Notes: generated from the sequence alone by a model not told the origin. A stretch of DNA of 7,814 bases from Gammaproteobacteria bacterium (GCA_024276805.1 JAJRWJ010000330.1:1-7814); one strand, 5' to 3'. Counted from the first letter of the stretch, positions 1 to 7,368 are shown. A program made the numbers and translations.

Positions 1-155
1 TGACCAATTTTCATCTGCCGGAGTCCACGCTGTTGATGCTGGTTTGCGCATTTGCCGGCTACCGGCCTGTCATGGATGCCTACCGGCATGCCATTGCGCA
101 ATCCTATCGGTTCTTCAGTTATGGCGATGCGATGTTTATTTGCCATGGGTATTAG
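1..155 (+). CDS. queA: QueA C-terminus (S-adenosylmethionine:tRNA ribosyltransferase-isomerase), 5' truncated by window edge
   Basis: QueA transfers and isomerises the ribosyl part of S-adenosylmethionine onto 7-aminomethyl-7-deazaguanine in tRNA, giving epoxyqueuosine at the wobble base of tRNAs with GUN anticodons. Only the last 50 full codons are present, read from base 3 to a TAG stop at 153-155. The peptide begins TNFHLPESTLLMLVCAFAGY and later carries YRFFSYGDAMFI, both very like the C-terminus of E. coli QueA as I remember it. After that motif only four residues (CHGY) remain, so the tail is shorter than in E. coli. In many bacteria queA is followed by tgt; here it is followed by mfd on the same strand after a 167-bp gap, so queA may end its own transcript. 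No strong terminator hairpin with a U-tract is visible after the stop. Confidence 0.95.
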   Translation, partial: TNFHLPESTLLMLVCAFAGYRPVMDAYRHAIAQSYRFFSYGDAMFICHGY

Positions 156-224
156 ACGCGCATCCTGGCAATATGGGAAAATGGCCAGTCCAGATACCTG
201 ATTGAGAGCCAACATACATCTTTG

Positions 225-253
225 TTGTTGCAGACCGGCAAGTTTTTTAGATT
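225..253 (+). promoter_or_regulatory. possible sigma70-type promoter for mfd
   Basis: In the gap between queA and mfd there is TTGTTG (225-230), a 17-bp spacer, then TAGATT (248-253). These match the -35 and -10 consensus at 3 of 6 and 4 of 6 positions with ideal spacing. Transcription from here would start near 260 and leave a leader of about 60 nt before the mfd GTG. The match is modest and is inferred from sequence alone. Confidence 0.3.
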
Positions 254-322
254 GATGACGACTACCGATACCAGAAAAAATAGCGACTGTGAATTTTACC
301 CCGGGCGCTGCCCAACGCTGTC

Positions 323-3300
323 GTGAAGGCTGTTGATTTTCCGGCAATTCTTGCCCCGAATATTTCCACACAGGCGCGAGAGGTCCACTACTGGACCGGT
401 TTGACCGGTTGTGCGGATTCGCTGGCCATGGCCGAGATGATCAGACAGGAAAACCGCCTGTTGGTCATCATCACGCCGGACAATCAGTCGGCGCTGCGTC
501 TGGAGCATGAACTGGCGTTTTTTTTGCAGGACGAAGTGCCCATTCTGCATTTTCCCGATTGGGAAACCCTGCCCTATGATGTGTTTTCCCCGCTGCCGGA
601 TATTGTCTCGGAACGCTTGAAGACCCTGGCGACACTGCCGCAGATCGACCGGGGGGTATTGATCGTTGCCGTATCGACACTGATGTACAGGCTGGCGCCC
701 AGAGAGCATATTCTGGCGAACAGTCTGGCCATCGGCATTGCTGACCGCTTCAATCTGCAGGAAAACCGGAAAAAGCTGGAAAGTGTCGGTTATCAATGTG
801 TCGCGCAGGTCTACCAGCATGCGGAATTTGCCGTCAGAGGTTCGATCATCGATCTTTTTCCGATGGGCAGTTCGGTTCCATACCGGATCGAATTGTTCGA
901 TGACGAAGTTGAATCGATCCGGACCTTTGATCCGGAAACACAGCGGTCGCTGCAGAAGATAGAGCGTATCGAGTTGTTTCCAGCCCGGGAATTCCCGGTT
1001 ACCGAGCAATCCATCAAGCATTTTCGCCAGGCATTCCGCGAACAGTTCCCCAATGTTTCACAGCGCAATCTGATCTATCAGGATGTCAGCAAGGGCATCA
1101 TCCCCGGCGGCATCGAGTATTACTTGCCACTGTTCGTCGATACCACGGAGACGCTGTTCGATTATCTGCCCGGTTCCGCGCTGCTAGTTTTGTTTGGCGG
1201 TAATTCATCTGTTGCGCAAGCATTTGCCGAAGAAATCGAAAATCGCTATCAACAGCGTAAATATGACACGGAAAGACCGCTGTTGGAGCCTCGGCAGCTG
1301 TTTCTTTCGGACCAGGAATTCGTTCAGAGACTGGAGCGATTCTCCCGGGTCGTCATCCATGGCGAACAGGTGCAGCAGACCCCTGCAATGGATTTTCATG
1401 TTCAGCCGCTGCCGGATCTGAGCATCGATCCCAGGCTGAAGGAACCGGCCGGCAGACTGCAGAAATTTGTCGATGAATTTTCCGGCAGAATCCTGTTTGT
1501 CGCCGAAACCATTGGCCATCGGGAGGCCATTGCCGACAAGCTGCGAGGATTTCAGCTGTATCTGACGCCGGTCGATTCCTGGAACGAATTTTTGCACTGC
1601 GACCAGAAACTGTGCATTGTCATTGCTCCAATGGATCATGGCTTATGCCTGCAACAGCCAGGTATTGCCATCGTCACCGAAAGCCAGTTGACCGGTGAAA
1701 GGGCGCAGCAGCGACGCAGAAGGCGCAAATCAGCGGTCCGGGAGCTGGAAAATATCGTCCAGAACCTCAATGAACTGACTGTCGGCGCGCCGGTGGTGCA
1801 TCAGGACCATGGCGTAGGGCGTTATCTGGGCTTGCAGATTCTGCAAATCGGTGGTATCGACGCGGAGTTTCTGACCCTGGAGTATGCCAATGGCGATAAA
1901 ATCTATGTGCCGGTTTCTTCGCTGCATCTGATCGGCCGCTATACCGGCGTCAGTCCGGAAAATGCCCCGTTGCACAAGCTGGGCAGCAGCCAGTGGAGCA
2001 AGGCCAGAAAAAAAGCCATGGACCGGGTTCGCGATGTCGCCGCCGAGTTGCTCGATATTCATGCCAGACGGGCCCTGAAGAAAGGCCACGCGCTATCCTG
2101 TGGCGTGGATGAATACCAGGCGTTCGCGGCGGCTTTTCCCTTCGAGGAGACCCCGGATCAGCAGGTTGCCATCGAGAATATCATTGCCGACATGGCCCGG
2201 GATCAGCCCATGGATCGGGTGATCTGTGGTGATGTCGGCTTCGGCAAGACGGAAGTCGCGATGCGCGCGGCGTTCATTGCCGTGCAGAGCGGCAGGCAGG
2301 TCGCGATACTGGTGCCCACCACGTTATTGGCGCAGCAGCATTTTCATAATTTCCGCGACCGCTTTGCCGACTGGCCGATCCGGGTGGAGGTGTTGTCCCG
2401 TTTCATCACGCCGAAACAGCAGAAAACCATCATCGCCGATCTCGCCGATGGCAAAGTCGATATCGTCATCGGCACGCACAAGCTGCTGTACAGGGAAATC
2501 AGATACAAGAATCTCGGTCTGTTGGTGATCGATGAAGAGCACCGCTTCGGGGTACGGCAGAAAGAGCATTTCAAGCGGCTGCGCAACGAACTGGACATGC
2601 TGACCATGACCGCGACGCCCATTCCCCGCACCCTGAACATGGCGATGTCCGGTTTGCGGGATATTTCCATTATCGCCACGCCACCGCCAAACCGGCATGC
2701 CATCAAGACATTTATCAGCGAATGGAACGATGCGCTGGTGCAGGAGGCCTGCCAGCGGGAAATCAAGCGTGGCGGGCAGGTGTTTTTTCTGCATAATGAC
2801 GTCAAGACCATGGACAGGATGGCCCGCGAACTGGCGGGGCTGGTGCCGGAAGCGCGCATCGAGATTGCCCACGGACAGATGCCGGAAAGGGAACTGGAGC
2901 GAATCATGCTGGATTTCTATCACCAGCGTTTCAATGTGCTGTTGAGTACCACGATCATCGAAAGCGGCATCGACATACCCAGCGCCAATACCATTGTCAT
3001 CAATCGCGCCGACCGGCTGGGTCTGGCGCAGCTGCATCAGCTGCGCGGCCGCGTGGGGCGCTCCCATCATCGCGCCTATGCCTATTTTCTGGCGCCACCC
3101 CGCAAACTGATGAGCAAGGATGCCTGGAAGCGCCTGGAAGCGGTCGAGGCTTCCGGTGATCTGGGGGCCGGCTTTATGCTATCCTCTCATGATCTGGAAA
3201 TTCGCGGCGCCGGGGAATTGCTCGGTGATGAGCAGAGCGGGCAGATACAGGAGATCGGTTTCACCCTCTATACGGAACTGCTGGAAAGAGCCGTTGCGGC

Positions 3301-3784
3301 CTTGAAATCCGGACGTCAACCGGAGCTGGAGATGCCCATCGATGTCGGCGCCGAAGTGGATTTGCAGTGTCCGGCGTTGATTCCGGAAGATTATCTGCCG
3401 GACATTCATGCCCGTCTGGTTTTGTACAAAAGAATTGCCAATACCGAAAACAGCGATGAGCTGCGGGAACTGAAAATTGAAATGATCGACCGCTTCGGTC
3501 TGCTGCCGGAACCGGTAAAAAATCTCTTCAGCATCACGGAACTGAAACACAAGGCAGCCAGGATCGGTCTGAAAAAGATCGAGGCCAACGATGCCGGCGG
3601 CCGCATCGTGTTCAATGCCGATCCGAAAATCGACATGCAGCAGCTGTTGAATTTGATACAGAGCGAGGCGCAATGCTATAAATTCGATGCTGGGGACAAG
3701 CTGCGCTTTAGCCATAAATTCGCGGGGGTCGAGGACAAGCTGCAGTTTCTATACCGGCTGCTGGACAAGTTGATGGCCAAATAA
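323..3784 (+). CDS. mfd: Mfd, transcription-repair coupling factor
   Basis: Mfd is a cytoplasmic ATP-driven DNA translocase. It recognises RNA polymerase stalled at lesions, pushes it off and recruits UvrA for nucleotide excision repair. The 1153-aa product matches E. coli Mfd (1148 aa) from end to end. The UvrB-like N-terminal part occupies roughly residues 1-340 (DWETLPYD at 79-86, RGSIIDLFPMGS at 172-183). The RNA-polymerase-interacting domain is around 485-545 (VVHQDHGVGRYLGL, 491-504). The RecG-like helicase motor carries Walker A GDVGFGKTE (636-644), the DEEH box (737-740), TATP (763-766) and motif VI QLRGRVGR (906-913), followed by the TRG region. The C-terminal regulatory domain lies at about 1010-1153. 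All motor motifs are intact. The start chosen is GTG at 323: an in-frame TGA at 290-292 limits extension, and the first conserved block (LTG) falls at nearly the same distance as in E. coli. No good Shine-Dalgarno is visible, so the exact start is less certain than the gene. Confidence 0.98.
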   Translation: MKAVDFPAILAPNISTQAREVHYWTGLTGCADSLAMAEMIRQENRLLVIITPDNQSALRLEHELAFFLQDEVPILHFPDWETLPYDVFSPLPDIVSERLKTLATLPQIDRGVLIVAVSTLMYRLAPREHILANSLAIGIADRFNLQENRKKLESVGYQCVAQVYQHAEFAVRGSIIDLFPMGSSVPYRIELFDDEVESIRTFDPETQRSLQKIERIELFPAREFPVTEQSIKHFRQAFREQFPNVSQRNLIYQDVSKGIIPGGIEYYLPLFVDTTETLFDYLPGSALLVLFGGNSSVAQAFAEEIENRYQQRKYDTERPLLEPRQLFLSDQEFVQRLERFSRVVIHGEQVQQTPAMDFHVQPLPDLSIDPRLKEPAGRLQKFVDEFSGRILFVAETIGHREAIADKLRGFQLYLTPVDSWNEFLHCDQKLCIVIAPMDHGLCLQQPGIAIVTESQLTGERAQQRRRRRKSAVRELENIVQNLNELTVGAPVVHQDHGVGRYLGLQILQIGGIDAEFLTLEYANGDKIYVPVSSLHLIGRYTGVSPENAPLHKLGSSQWSKARKKAMDRVRDVAAELLDIHARRALKKGHALSCGVDEYQAFAAAFPFEETPDQQVAIENIIADMARDQPMDRVICGDVGFGKTEVAMRAAFIAVQSGRQVAILVPTTLLAQQHFHNFRDRFADWPIRVEVLSRFITPKQQKTIIADLADGKVDIVIGTHKLLYREIRYKNLGLLVIDEEHRFGVRQKEHFKRLRNELDMLTMTATPIPRTLNMAMSGLRDISIIATPPPNRHAIKTFISEWNDALVQEACQREIKRGGQVFFLHNDVKTMDRMARELAGLVPEARIEIAHGQMPERELERIMLDFYHQRFNVLLSTTIIESGIDIPSANTIVINRADRLGLAQLHQLRGRVGRSHHRAYAYFLAPPRKLMSKDAWKRLEAVEASGDLGAGFMLSSHDLEIRGAGELLGDEQSGQIQEIGFTLYTELLERAVAALKSGRQPELEMPIDVGAEVDLQCPALIPEDYLPDIHARLVLYKRIANTENSDELRELKIEMIDRFGLLPEPVKNLFSITELKHKAARIGLKKIEANDAGGRIVFNADPKIDMQQLLNLIQSEAQCYKFDAGDKLRFSHKFAGVEDKLQFLYRLLDKLMAK

Positions 3785-3849
3785 ACCATAGTACCCAAGC
3801 ACCCACGCAGAATCTCGCCGCCGTTATGATGAGCAAAAAATGTAGCACC

Positions 3850-3868
3850 GGTTAGTGTCGGCGTAACC
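3850..3868. repeat. small palindrome 1 of 3 in the mfd-csiV gap
   Basis: GGTTA (3850-3854) and TAACC (3864-3868) form a perfect 5-bp inverted repeat around a 9-nt centre. From memory, palindromes of the form GGTTAGCGnnGCGTAACC recur in many gammaproteobacterial genomes; this looks like a worn copy. It lies downstream of mfd and outside any credible gene. Confidence 0.45.
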
Positions 3869-3888
3869 CGGCATGCCTTTGAAAAGGA

Positions 3889-3911
3889 TGGATTATGCTG
3901 TCGTTGATCCA
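3889..3911. repeat. small palindrome 2 of 3 in the mfd-csiV gap
   Basis: TGGATTA (3889-3895) pairs with TGATCCA (3905-3911), a 7-bp stem with one G-T position and a 9-nt loop. It resembles a worn copy of the dispersed TGGATTACGCTn...TAATCCA type of short palindrome. It sits 20 bp after palindrome 1, with no reading frame of its own. Confidence 0.45.
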
Positions 3912-3928
3912 ACCAGCAATACACCATG

Positions 3929-3949
3929 GTTCCCGCGGAGCGTGGGAAC
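3929..3949. repeat. small palindrome 3 of 3 (GTTCCCGC...GTGGGAAC)
   Basis: GTTCCCGC (3929-3936) pairs with GTGGGAAC (3942-3949), an 8-bp stem with one G-T position and the 5-nt loop GGAGC. This closely matches the dispersed repeat CGTTCCCACGCTCCGCGTGGGAACG that I recall as abundant in some gammaproteobacteria and cyanobacteria. It lies 65 bp upstream of the csiV start. Because all three palindromes fall in the upstream part of the csiV open frame, they also argue against the longer version of that gene. Confidence 0.6.
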
Positions 3950-3995
3950 GATTAAAAACGGCAGTGACCTGATATGGCACAGGTTCCGTGATGTC

Positions 3996-4001
3996 GAAGG
4001 A
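3996..4001 (+). promoter_or_regulatory. ribosome binding site for csiV
   Basis: GAAGGA at 3996-4001 lies 12 nt before the ATG at 4014. The spacing is slightly long, but this is the only purine-rich Shine-Dalgarno-like site near that start, and it supports 4014 over the upstream in-frame ATG at 3873. Confidence 0.5.
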
Positions 4002-4013
4002 TTTAATCAGTAT

Positions 4014-4655
4014 ATGAACATTCAAGCACTTGCATTTATTTCCAGGTATCTGGTAAAAACCGGCGCTGCACTGCTCCTGGTATCGCTGTACAGTGGGCAG
4101 GGTTTTGCTGCAGGACGCTGGTATCAAGTGGAGCTGATCGTTTTCCAACAGCATGGGGCGACTTCGGAGCGCTTCTACCAGACTGCGCATCAGATTGCCT
4201 GGCCCAGCCGGCTGGTCGAACTGTCCGGTCATGCCTCTCTGCAGGCCCTGCAGGCCAGGCCCGTATCCTACAGGAAAATCAATTCGGCCGACTGGAGCAT
4301 GCACTGGTCGGAGAGGCAATTGAGGCGGGCCGGATATGCGCCGATTCTGCATGTGTCGTGGCTGCAACAGGTGGGAAAGAACCGGCTGAGCAATGCCGTA
4401 CATATCTATACCACCGATGGTCAGGGCGATTATCCTCTCAACGGCTTCGTCAGAATACAGCGCGGCAATTATCTGCATCTGCTGGTGGACCTGGAATACA
4501 CCCGGGATATCGACGATTCCGGTGATGAGACGTATCGGACCGTCGTCTATAGGCTGCAGGAAAAGCGGCGCATCAAATTGAATGAAATACACTATCTGGA
4601 TCATCCCCGGTTTGCTGTCATCGCCGAAGTCAAACCCATTGCCATTGGCCACTGA
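4014..4655 (+). CDS. csiV: CsiV family peptidoglycan-binding protein, exported
   Basis: CsiV was described in Vibrio cholerae as a periplasmic peptidoglycan-binding protein that supports the lipoprotein LpoA and so the cell-wall synthase PBP1A; its gene is commonly found next to mfd. The 213-aa product has a signal peptide (hydrophobic core about 16-31, likely cleavage near GFA-A at 32-33). It then has the family hallmarks: RWYQVELIVF directly after cleavage (35-44), a central LNGFVRI / YLHLLVDL segment (142-160), and the C-terminal IHYLDHPRF motif (192-200). The frame stays open upstream to an ATG at 3873, but the extra 47 residues read through dispersed palindromes and would bury the signal peptide, so 4014 is preferred. 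The stop codon TGA (4653-4655) lies inside the left terminal repeat of a palindromic element, so the last residues may have been changed by that insertion. The family call is from motif recognition; function in this organism is inferred. Confidence 0.85.
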   Translation: MNIQALAFISRYLVKTGAALLLVSLYSGQGFAAGRWYQVELIVFQQHGATSERFYQTAHQIAWPSRLVELSGHASLQALQARPVSYRKINSADWSMHWSERQLRRAGYAPILHVSWLQQVGKNRLSNAVHIYTTDGQGDYPLNGFVRIQRGNYLHLLVDLEYTRDIDDSGDETYRTVVYRLQEKRRIKLNEIHYLDHPRFAVIAEVKPIAIGH

Positions 4656-4820
4656 GAGGCTGGCTGGTTAAAAATGATCGCAGCGAAAAAGTGCTGAATT
4701 CAGGACGGAATTTTGAAAATATGAGGCGAATAGTGAACTATTTAACGAGGATTTTCGAAATTTTGCACGATTTTACCGGTTTTGCAGCCGATTGGTTTTT
4801 AGCCAGGCAGCCTTACAGTG
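4650..4820. mobile_element. MITE-like palindromic element filling the csiV-glcE gap
   Basis: The ends form an imperfect inverted repeat. Bases 4650-4674 (CACTG..., then GGCTGGCTGGTTAAAAA from 4658) match the reverse complement of 4796-4820 (TTTTTAGCCAGGCAGCC, ending in CAGTG) at 21 of 25 positions. Inside is a second dyad: 4706-4720 pairs with 4751-4765 over 15 positions counting G-T pairs, around AATAGT-GA-ACTATT at 4729-4742. The whole 171 bp can therefore fold back on itself. It encodes no protein. Its size, terminal repeats and lack of coding fit a miniature inverted-repeat transposable element mobilised by a transposase elsewhere. I found no clear target-site duplication, so the insertion may be old or its true ends may differ by a few bases. 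It contains the csiV stop codon and the glcE GTG codon. An alternative reading is a hyperabundant non-mobile palindrome. Confidence 0.6.
4706..4765. repeat. internal dyad of the palindromic element
   Basis: A 15-position stem (4706-4720 with 4751-4765, four of them G-T) encloses an 8 x 8 internal mismatch and the inner inverted repeat AATAGT / ACTATT (4729-4742). All share one centre at 4735/4736. As RNA it would form a long hairpin in the csiV-glcE transcript. It has no run of U directly after the stem, so it is not a classic intrinsic terminator, although TTTT tracts occur on its 3' side. Confidence 0.6.
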
Positions 4821-5888
4821 CAGATGCCTGACACAGACCGCACAGAAGAACTGCGCCAAGCGGTTCTGCAGGCAGTCCGGGAGAAAACGCCGCTGCAGAT
4901 CGTTGCTGCCGGCAGCAAGTCTTTTTATGGACGCCAGCCTCGTGGCCGGATACTGAAAGTCGACACTCACCAGGGCGTGATCAATTATCAGCCCAGCGAG
5001 CTGGTCATTACCGCCAGAGCCGGGACGCTGCTCGTTGCCATACAGCAACTGCTGGCCGGGCAGGGACAGATGCTGGCCTTCGAGCCTCCTGATTGTGCCG
5101 GTTCGGCAACGCTGGGTGGAACCATGGCCTGTGGCTTTTCCGGGCCACGCCGGGCGTTCGCCGGTGCCGCCCGGGATCATATGCTGGGTTGCAAACTGCT
5201 CGATGGCCACGGCCAGTTGCTGGCTTTTGGCGGTGAAGTGATGAAAAATGTCGCCGGCTACGATGTCTCCCGGTTGATGGTCGGCGCGCTGGGGACGCTG
5301 GGCATTCTGCTGGAAATTTCCTTGAAGGTGCTGCCCTTGCCGGAACGGGAGGCGACACGCAGTTTCGCCATGCCGCTGGAACGTGCTTTGCGGAAAATGG
5401 CTGACTGGCAGTCACAATCCCTGCCGCTTTCCGCTCTGGCCTATGACCAGGGGCGTCTGTATGTCCGTCTGTCCGGAACGGATGGGGCGGTATCGGCCGC
5501 AGGGGCTGGACTGGGTGGTGATGTGCCCGGCGATGATCAGCTCTTCTGGGAAAATCTGCGCGAGAAAAAGCTGCGGTTTTTCGACCGGCAGGTTGCGCTC
5601 TGGCGCCTCTCTGTCGCCCCCCAGACACCGGAATTGGCTGTGGCCGGGCAATGGCTCTATGACTGGGGGGGTGCCTTGCGCTGGCTGAAAACGGACGCTC
5701 CGGCGAAGGAGATATTTGCCGCTGCGGCAAAGGCGCGCGGCCATGCTTTGCAATTCTGGGGCGAACAGCGCGGCGGACAGGTGTTCCAGCCGCTGCCCAA
5801 AAAGTTGCTGGAACTGCACAGAAATCTCAAGCGGGCCTTCGATCCACAGGGGGTTTTCAATCCGGAACGCATGTATCAGGGATGTTGA
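4818..5888 (+). CDS. glcE: GlcE, glycolate oxidase FAD-binding subunit
   Basis: GlcE is one of three subunits (GlcD, GlcE, GlcF) of the glycolate dehydrogenase/oxidase that converts glycolate to glyoxylate and feeds electrons to the respiratory chain. The 356-aa product (E. coli about 350 aa) has an N-terminal FAD_binding_4-type domain (about residues 10-175). It includes ELVITARAGT (61-70), a GGTMACGFSGPRR segment (100-112) and the strongly conserved GGEVMKNVAGYDVSRLMVG (138-156). The C-terminal part has DWGGALRWLK (282-291) and FDPQGVFNPERMY (341-353), as in E. coli GlcE. The start is ambiguous: GTG 4818 is the first possible codon after an in-frame TAG at 4800-4802, and it sits in the last bases of the palindromic element. 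ATG 4824, two codons on, lies just outside. AGG at 4805-4807 favours GTG slightly. glcF follows after 75 bp, but no glcD precedes it. Confidence 0.95.
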   Translation: MQMPDTDRTEELRQAVLQAVREKTPLQIVAAGSKSFYGRQPRGRILKVDTHQGVINYQPSELVITARAGTLLVAIQQLLAGQGQMLAFEPPDCAGSATLGGTMACGFSGPRRAFAGAARDHMLGCKLLDGHGQLLAFGGEVMKNVAGYDVSRLMVGALGTLGILLEISLKVLPLPEREATRSFAMPLERALRKMADWQSQSLPLSALAYDQGRLYVRLSGTDGAVSAAGAGLGGDVPGDDQLFWENLREKKLRFFDRQVALWRLSVAPQTPELAVAGQWLYDWGGALRWLKTDAPAKEIFAAAAKARGHALQFWGEQRGGQVFQPLPKKLLELHRNLKRAFDPQGVFNPERMYQGC

Positions 5889-5963
5889 CCTCGGCGGCAG
5901 GTCCCGGGCGAAAGCCATGGGGTATTCCCTGGATGAGCATGAACAGTCTAAAACCGGTGCGGC

Positions 5964-7166
5964 ATGCAGACTGAATTGGCGGAATTTGTCAAAGCCCGGC
6001 CGGAACATCGGGAGTTGGAAAGTATACTGCGCGCCTGTGTGCATTGCGGCTTCTGCAATGCCACCTGTCCCACCTATCAGCTGCTGGGCGATGAACTGGA
6101 TGGACCGCGGGGGCGCATTTACCTGCTCAAGCAAATGCTGGAAGGAGGCCCGGTTTCCGCCTTGACGCAAAGGCATCTGGACCGCTGTTTGAGCTGCCGT
6201 TCCTGCGAAACCACCTGTCCCTCCGGGGTGCGTTATGGCCGTCTGCTGGATTTGGGCCGGGTCATGGTGGAATCCCGGGTGCGCCGACCATGGCTGGACA
6301 GGCTGCGGCGCGGCTTGATGCTTGCGCTGTTTCCCTATGCGTCGCGCTTTGACCTGTTGCTGCGCCTGGGCTGGTTGTTGAAGCCCGTTTTACCGCGCGT
6401 ATTGCGGCAGAAATTGCCGGTACGGCAGGAACAAAAGGCCTGGCCGCCTGCTGACCGGGCACGCAAAATGCTGGCTTTCTCCGGCTGTGTTCAGGAAACG
6501 CTGCGGCCTTCGATCGATTTTGCCGCGGCCAGTGTGTTGCATGTCCTGGGCATTTCCCTGCTGCGGGTCGAAGCGACGGGATGTTGTGGCGCGTTGAACT
6601 ATCATATGTCCGATCATGAGCGGGCGCTGGCCTTGGCCAGGAGCAATATCGATGCCTGCTGGCCGCATGTCGAGCAGGGTGCGGAGGCGATCGTCATGAC
6701 CGCCAGCGGATGTGGACTGATGGTCAAGGAATATGCCCAGCTGTTACAGCATGACCGGCACTACGCGAAGAAGGCGCAGCGCATAGCGGCGATGACCAGG
6801 GATATCGGTGAGATTCTGGAGGCCGAGGATTTGTCCTGTTTTTACCGGGACCGGCAGACCAGAGTCGCCTTTCAATCCCCTTGCACACTGCAGCATGGGC
6901 AGAAACTGTCCGGTTGTGTGGAGGCCATTCTGAAAAAGGCCGGCTATCGCCTGACAGCCGTGACGAATGCCCATCTGTGCTGCGGCTCCGCCGGTGTCTA
7001 TGCGCTGCTGCAACCGGAGCTGGCGGAGCGTTTGCGGTATGACAAGCTGCAGGCTCTGCAGCTGGGGGCGCCGGACATTATCGCCACGGCCAACATCGGC
7101 TGTCTGAACCATTTGCAGTCGGCCAGCGCCACCCCGGTGAAGCACTGGATAGAGCTGCTGCAATGA
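5964..7166 (+). CDS. glcF: GlcF, glycolate oxidase iron-sulfur subunit
   Basis: GlcF carries the Fe-S centres that take electrons from the flavin subunits of glycolate oxidase, probably at the inner face of the cytoplasmic membrane. The 400-aa product (E. coli about 407 aa) has two ferredoxin-type motifs, C25-C28-C31-C35-P and C75-C78-C81-C85-P, with the GlcF-typical LLGDELDGPRGRIYLLKQ between them (40-57). Two CCG domains follow: Cys175 with CCGA at 207-210, and Cys307 with HLCCGSAG at 338-345. All expected cysteines are present. A leucine-rich amphipathic stretch at about 116-145 may touch the membrane. ATG 5964 is supported by an in-frame TAA at 5949-5951 and by the MQT start shared with E. 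coli GlcF. The Shine-Dalgarno is weak, and the gene is probably co-transcribed with glcE. LutA or GlpC are more distant relatives; the inter-cluster motif and glcE neighbour favour GlcF. Confidence 0.97.
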   Translation: MQTELAEFVKARPEHRELESILRACVHCGFCNATCPTYQLLGDELDGPRGRIYLLKQMLEGGPVSALTQRHLDRCLSCRSCETTCPSGVRYGRLLDLGRVMVESRVRRPWLDRLRRGLMLALFPYASRFDLLLRLGWLLKPVLPRVLRQKLPVRQEQKAWPPADRARKMLAFSGCVQETLRPSIDFAAASVLHVLGISLLRVEATGCCGALNYHMSDHERALALARSNIDACWPHVEQGAEAIVMTASGCGLMVKEYAQLLQHDRHYAKKAQRIAAMTRDIGEILEAEDLSCFYRDRQTRVAFQSPCTLQHGQKLSGCVEAILKKAGYRLTAVTNAHLCCGSAGVYALLQPELAERLRYDKLQALQLGAPDIIATANIGCLNHLQSASATPVKHWIELLQ

Positions 7167-7318
7167 AAACCGTAAAGCCACAAATGCAGTAATCCCGCCG
7201 ACTGGCTGAGGGCGATCGGGGTGTTTGCGCTGGAGTCACTCGGTCTGAAGGTTATGGCACGGTTCTCTGCCTGAAATTATGCGGCTCAGGGGAAGGGCGG
7301 GCGCCTTTAAATCACTGT
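7167..7318 (+). other. non-coding stretch after glcF with a short open segment
   Basis: No recognisable gene is seen. An ATG at 7163 overlaps the glcF stop (ATGA) but runs only nine codons to TAA. In another frame, 7191-7274 reads 27 codons to TGA (NPADWLRAIGVFALES at its start), with plausible codon use but no start codon. Joining the two by a one-base shift would give about 36 residues. It may be a remnant or chance. No strong intrinsic terminator for glcEF is visible. Confidence 0.35.
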
Positions 7319-7342
7319 GAGATTAGCGTATTTTACGCGCCA

Positions 7343-7368
7343 CCCGGATTCCGCAAGCTCCATCCGGG
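7343..7368 (-). repeat. REP-like palindrome, left copy
   Basis: CCCGGAT (7343-7349) and ATCCGGG (7362-7368) form a perfect 7-bp stem around a 12-nt centre. Read on the minus strand, the unit matches the GCCCGGATGnAGC...GCGGAATCCGGG type that I recall as dispersed in many gammaproteobacterial genomes. Confidence 0.65.

Noticed and set aside
165..188. CTGGC/GCCAG hairpin after queA as a terminator
   Set aside because: The stem is only 5 bp with a 14-nt loop and no T-run follows, so termination is not supported.
2324..3070. 248-codon minus-strand open frame opposite the Mfd motor domain
   Set aside because: It lies wholly within the conserved helicase region of mfd; its length reflects the codon bias of the true gene.
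3873..4013. 47-residue N-terminal extension of csiV
   Set aside because: It translates two dispersed palindromes and would place the signal peptide internally; ATG 4014 has a GAAGGA site and gives a normal exported protein.
3852..4652. 266-codon minus-strand open frame opposite csiV
   Set aside because: It mirrors the csiV coding frame and has no recognisable domain; the + strand protein has family motifs and a signal peptide.
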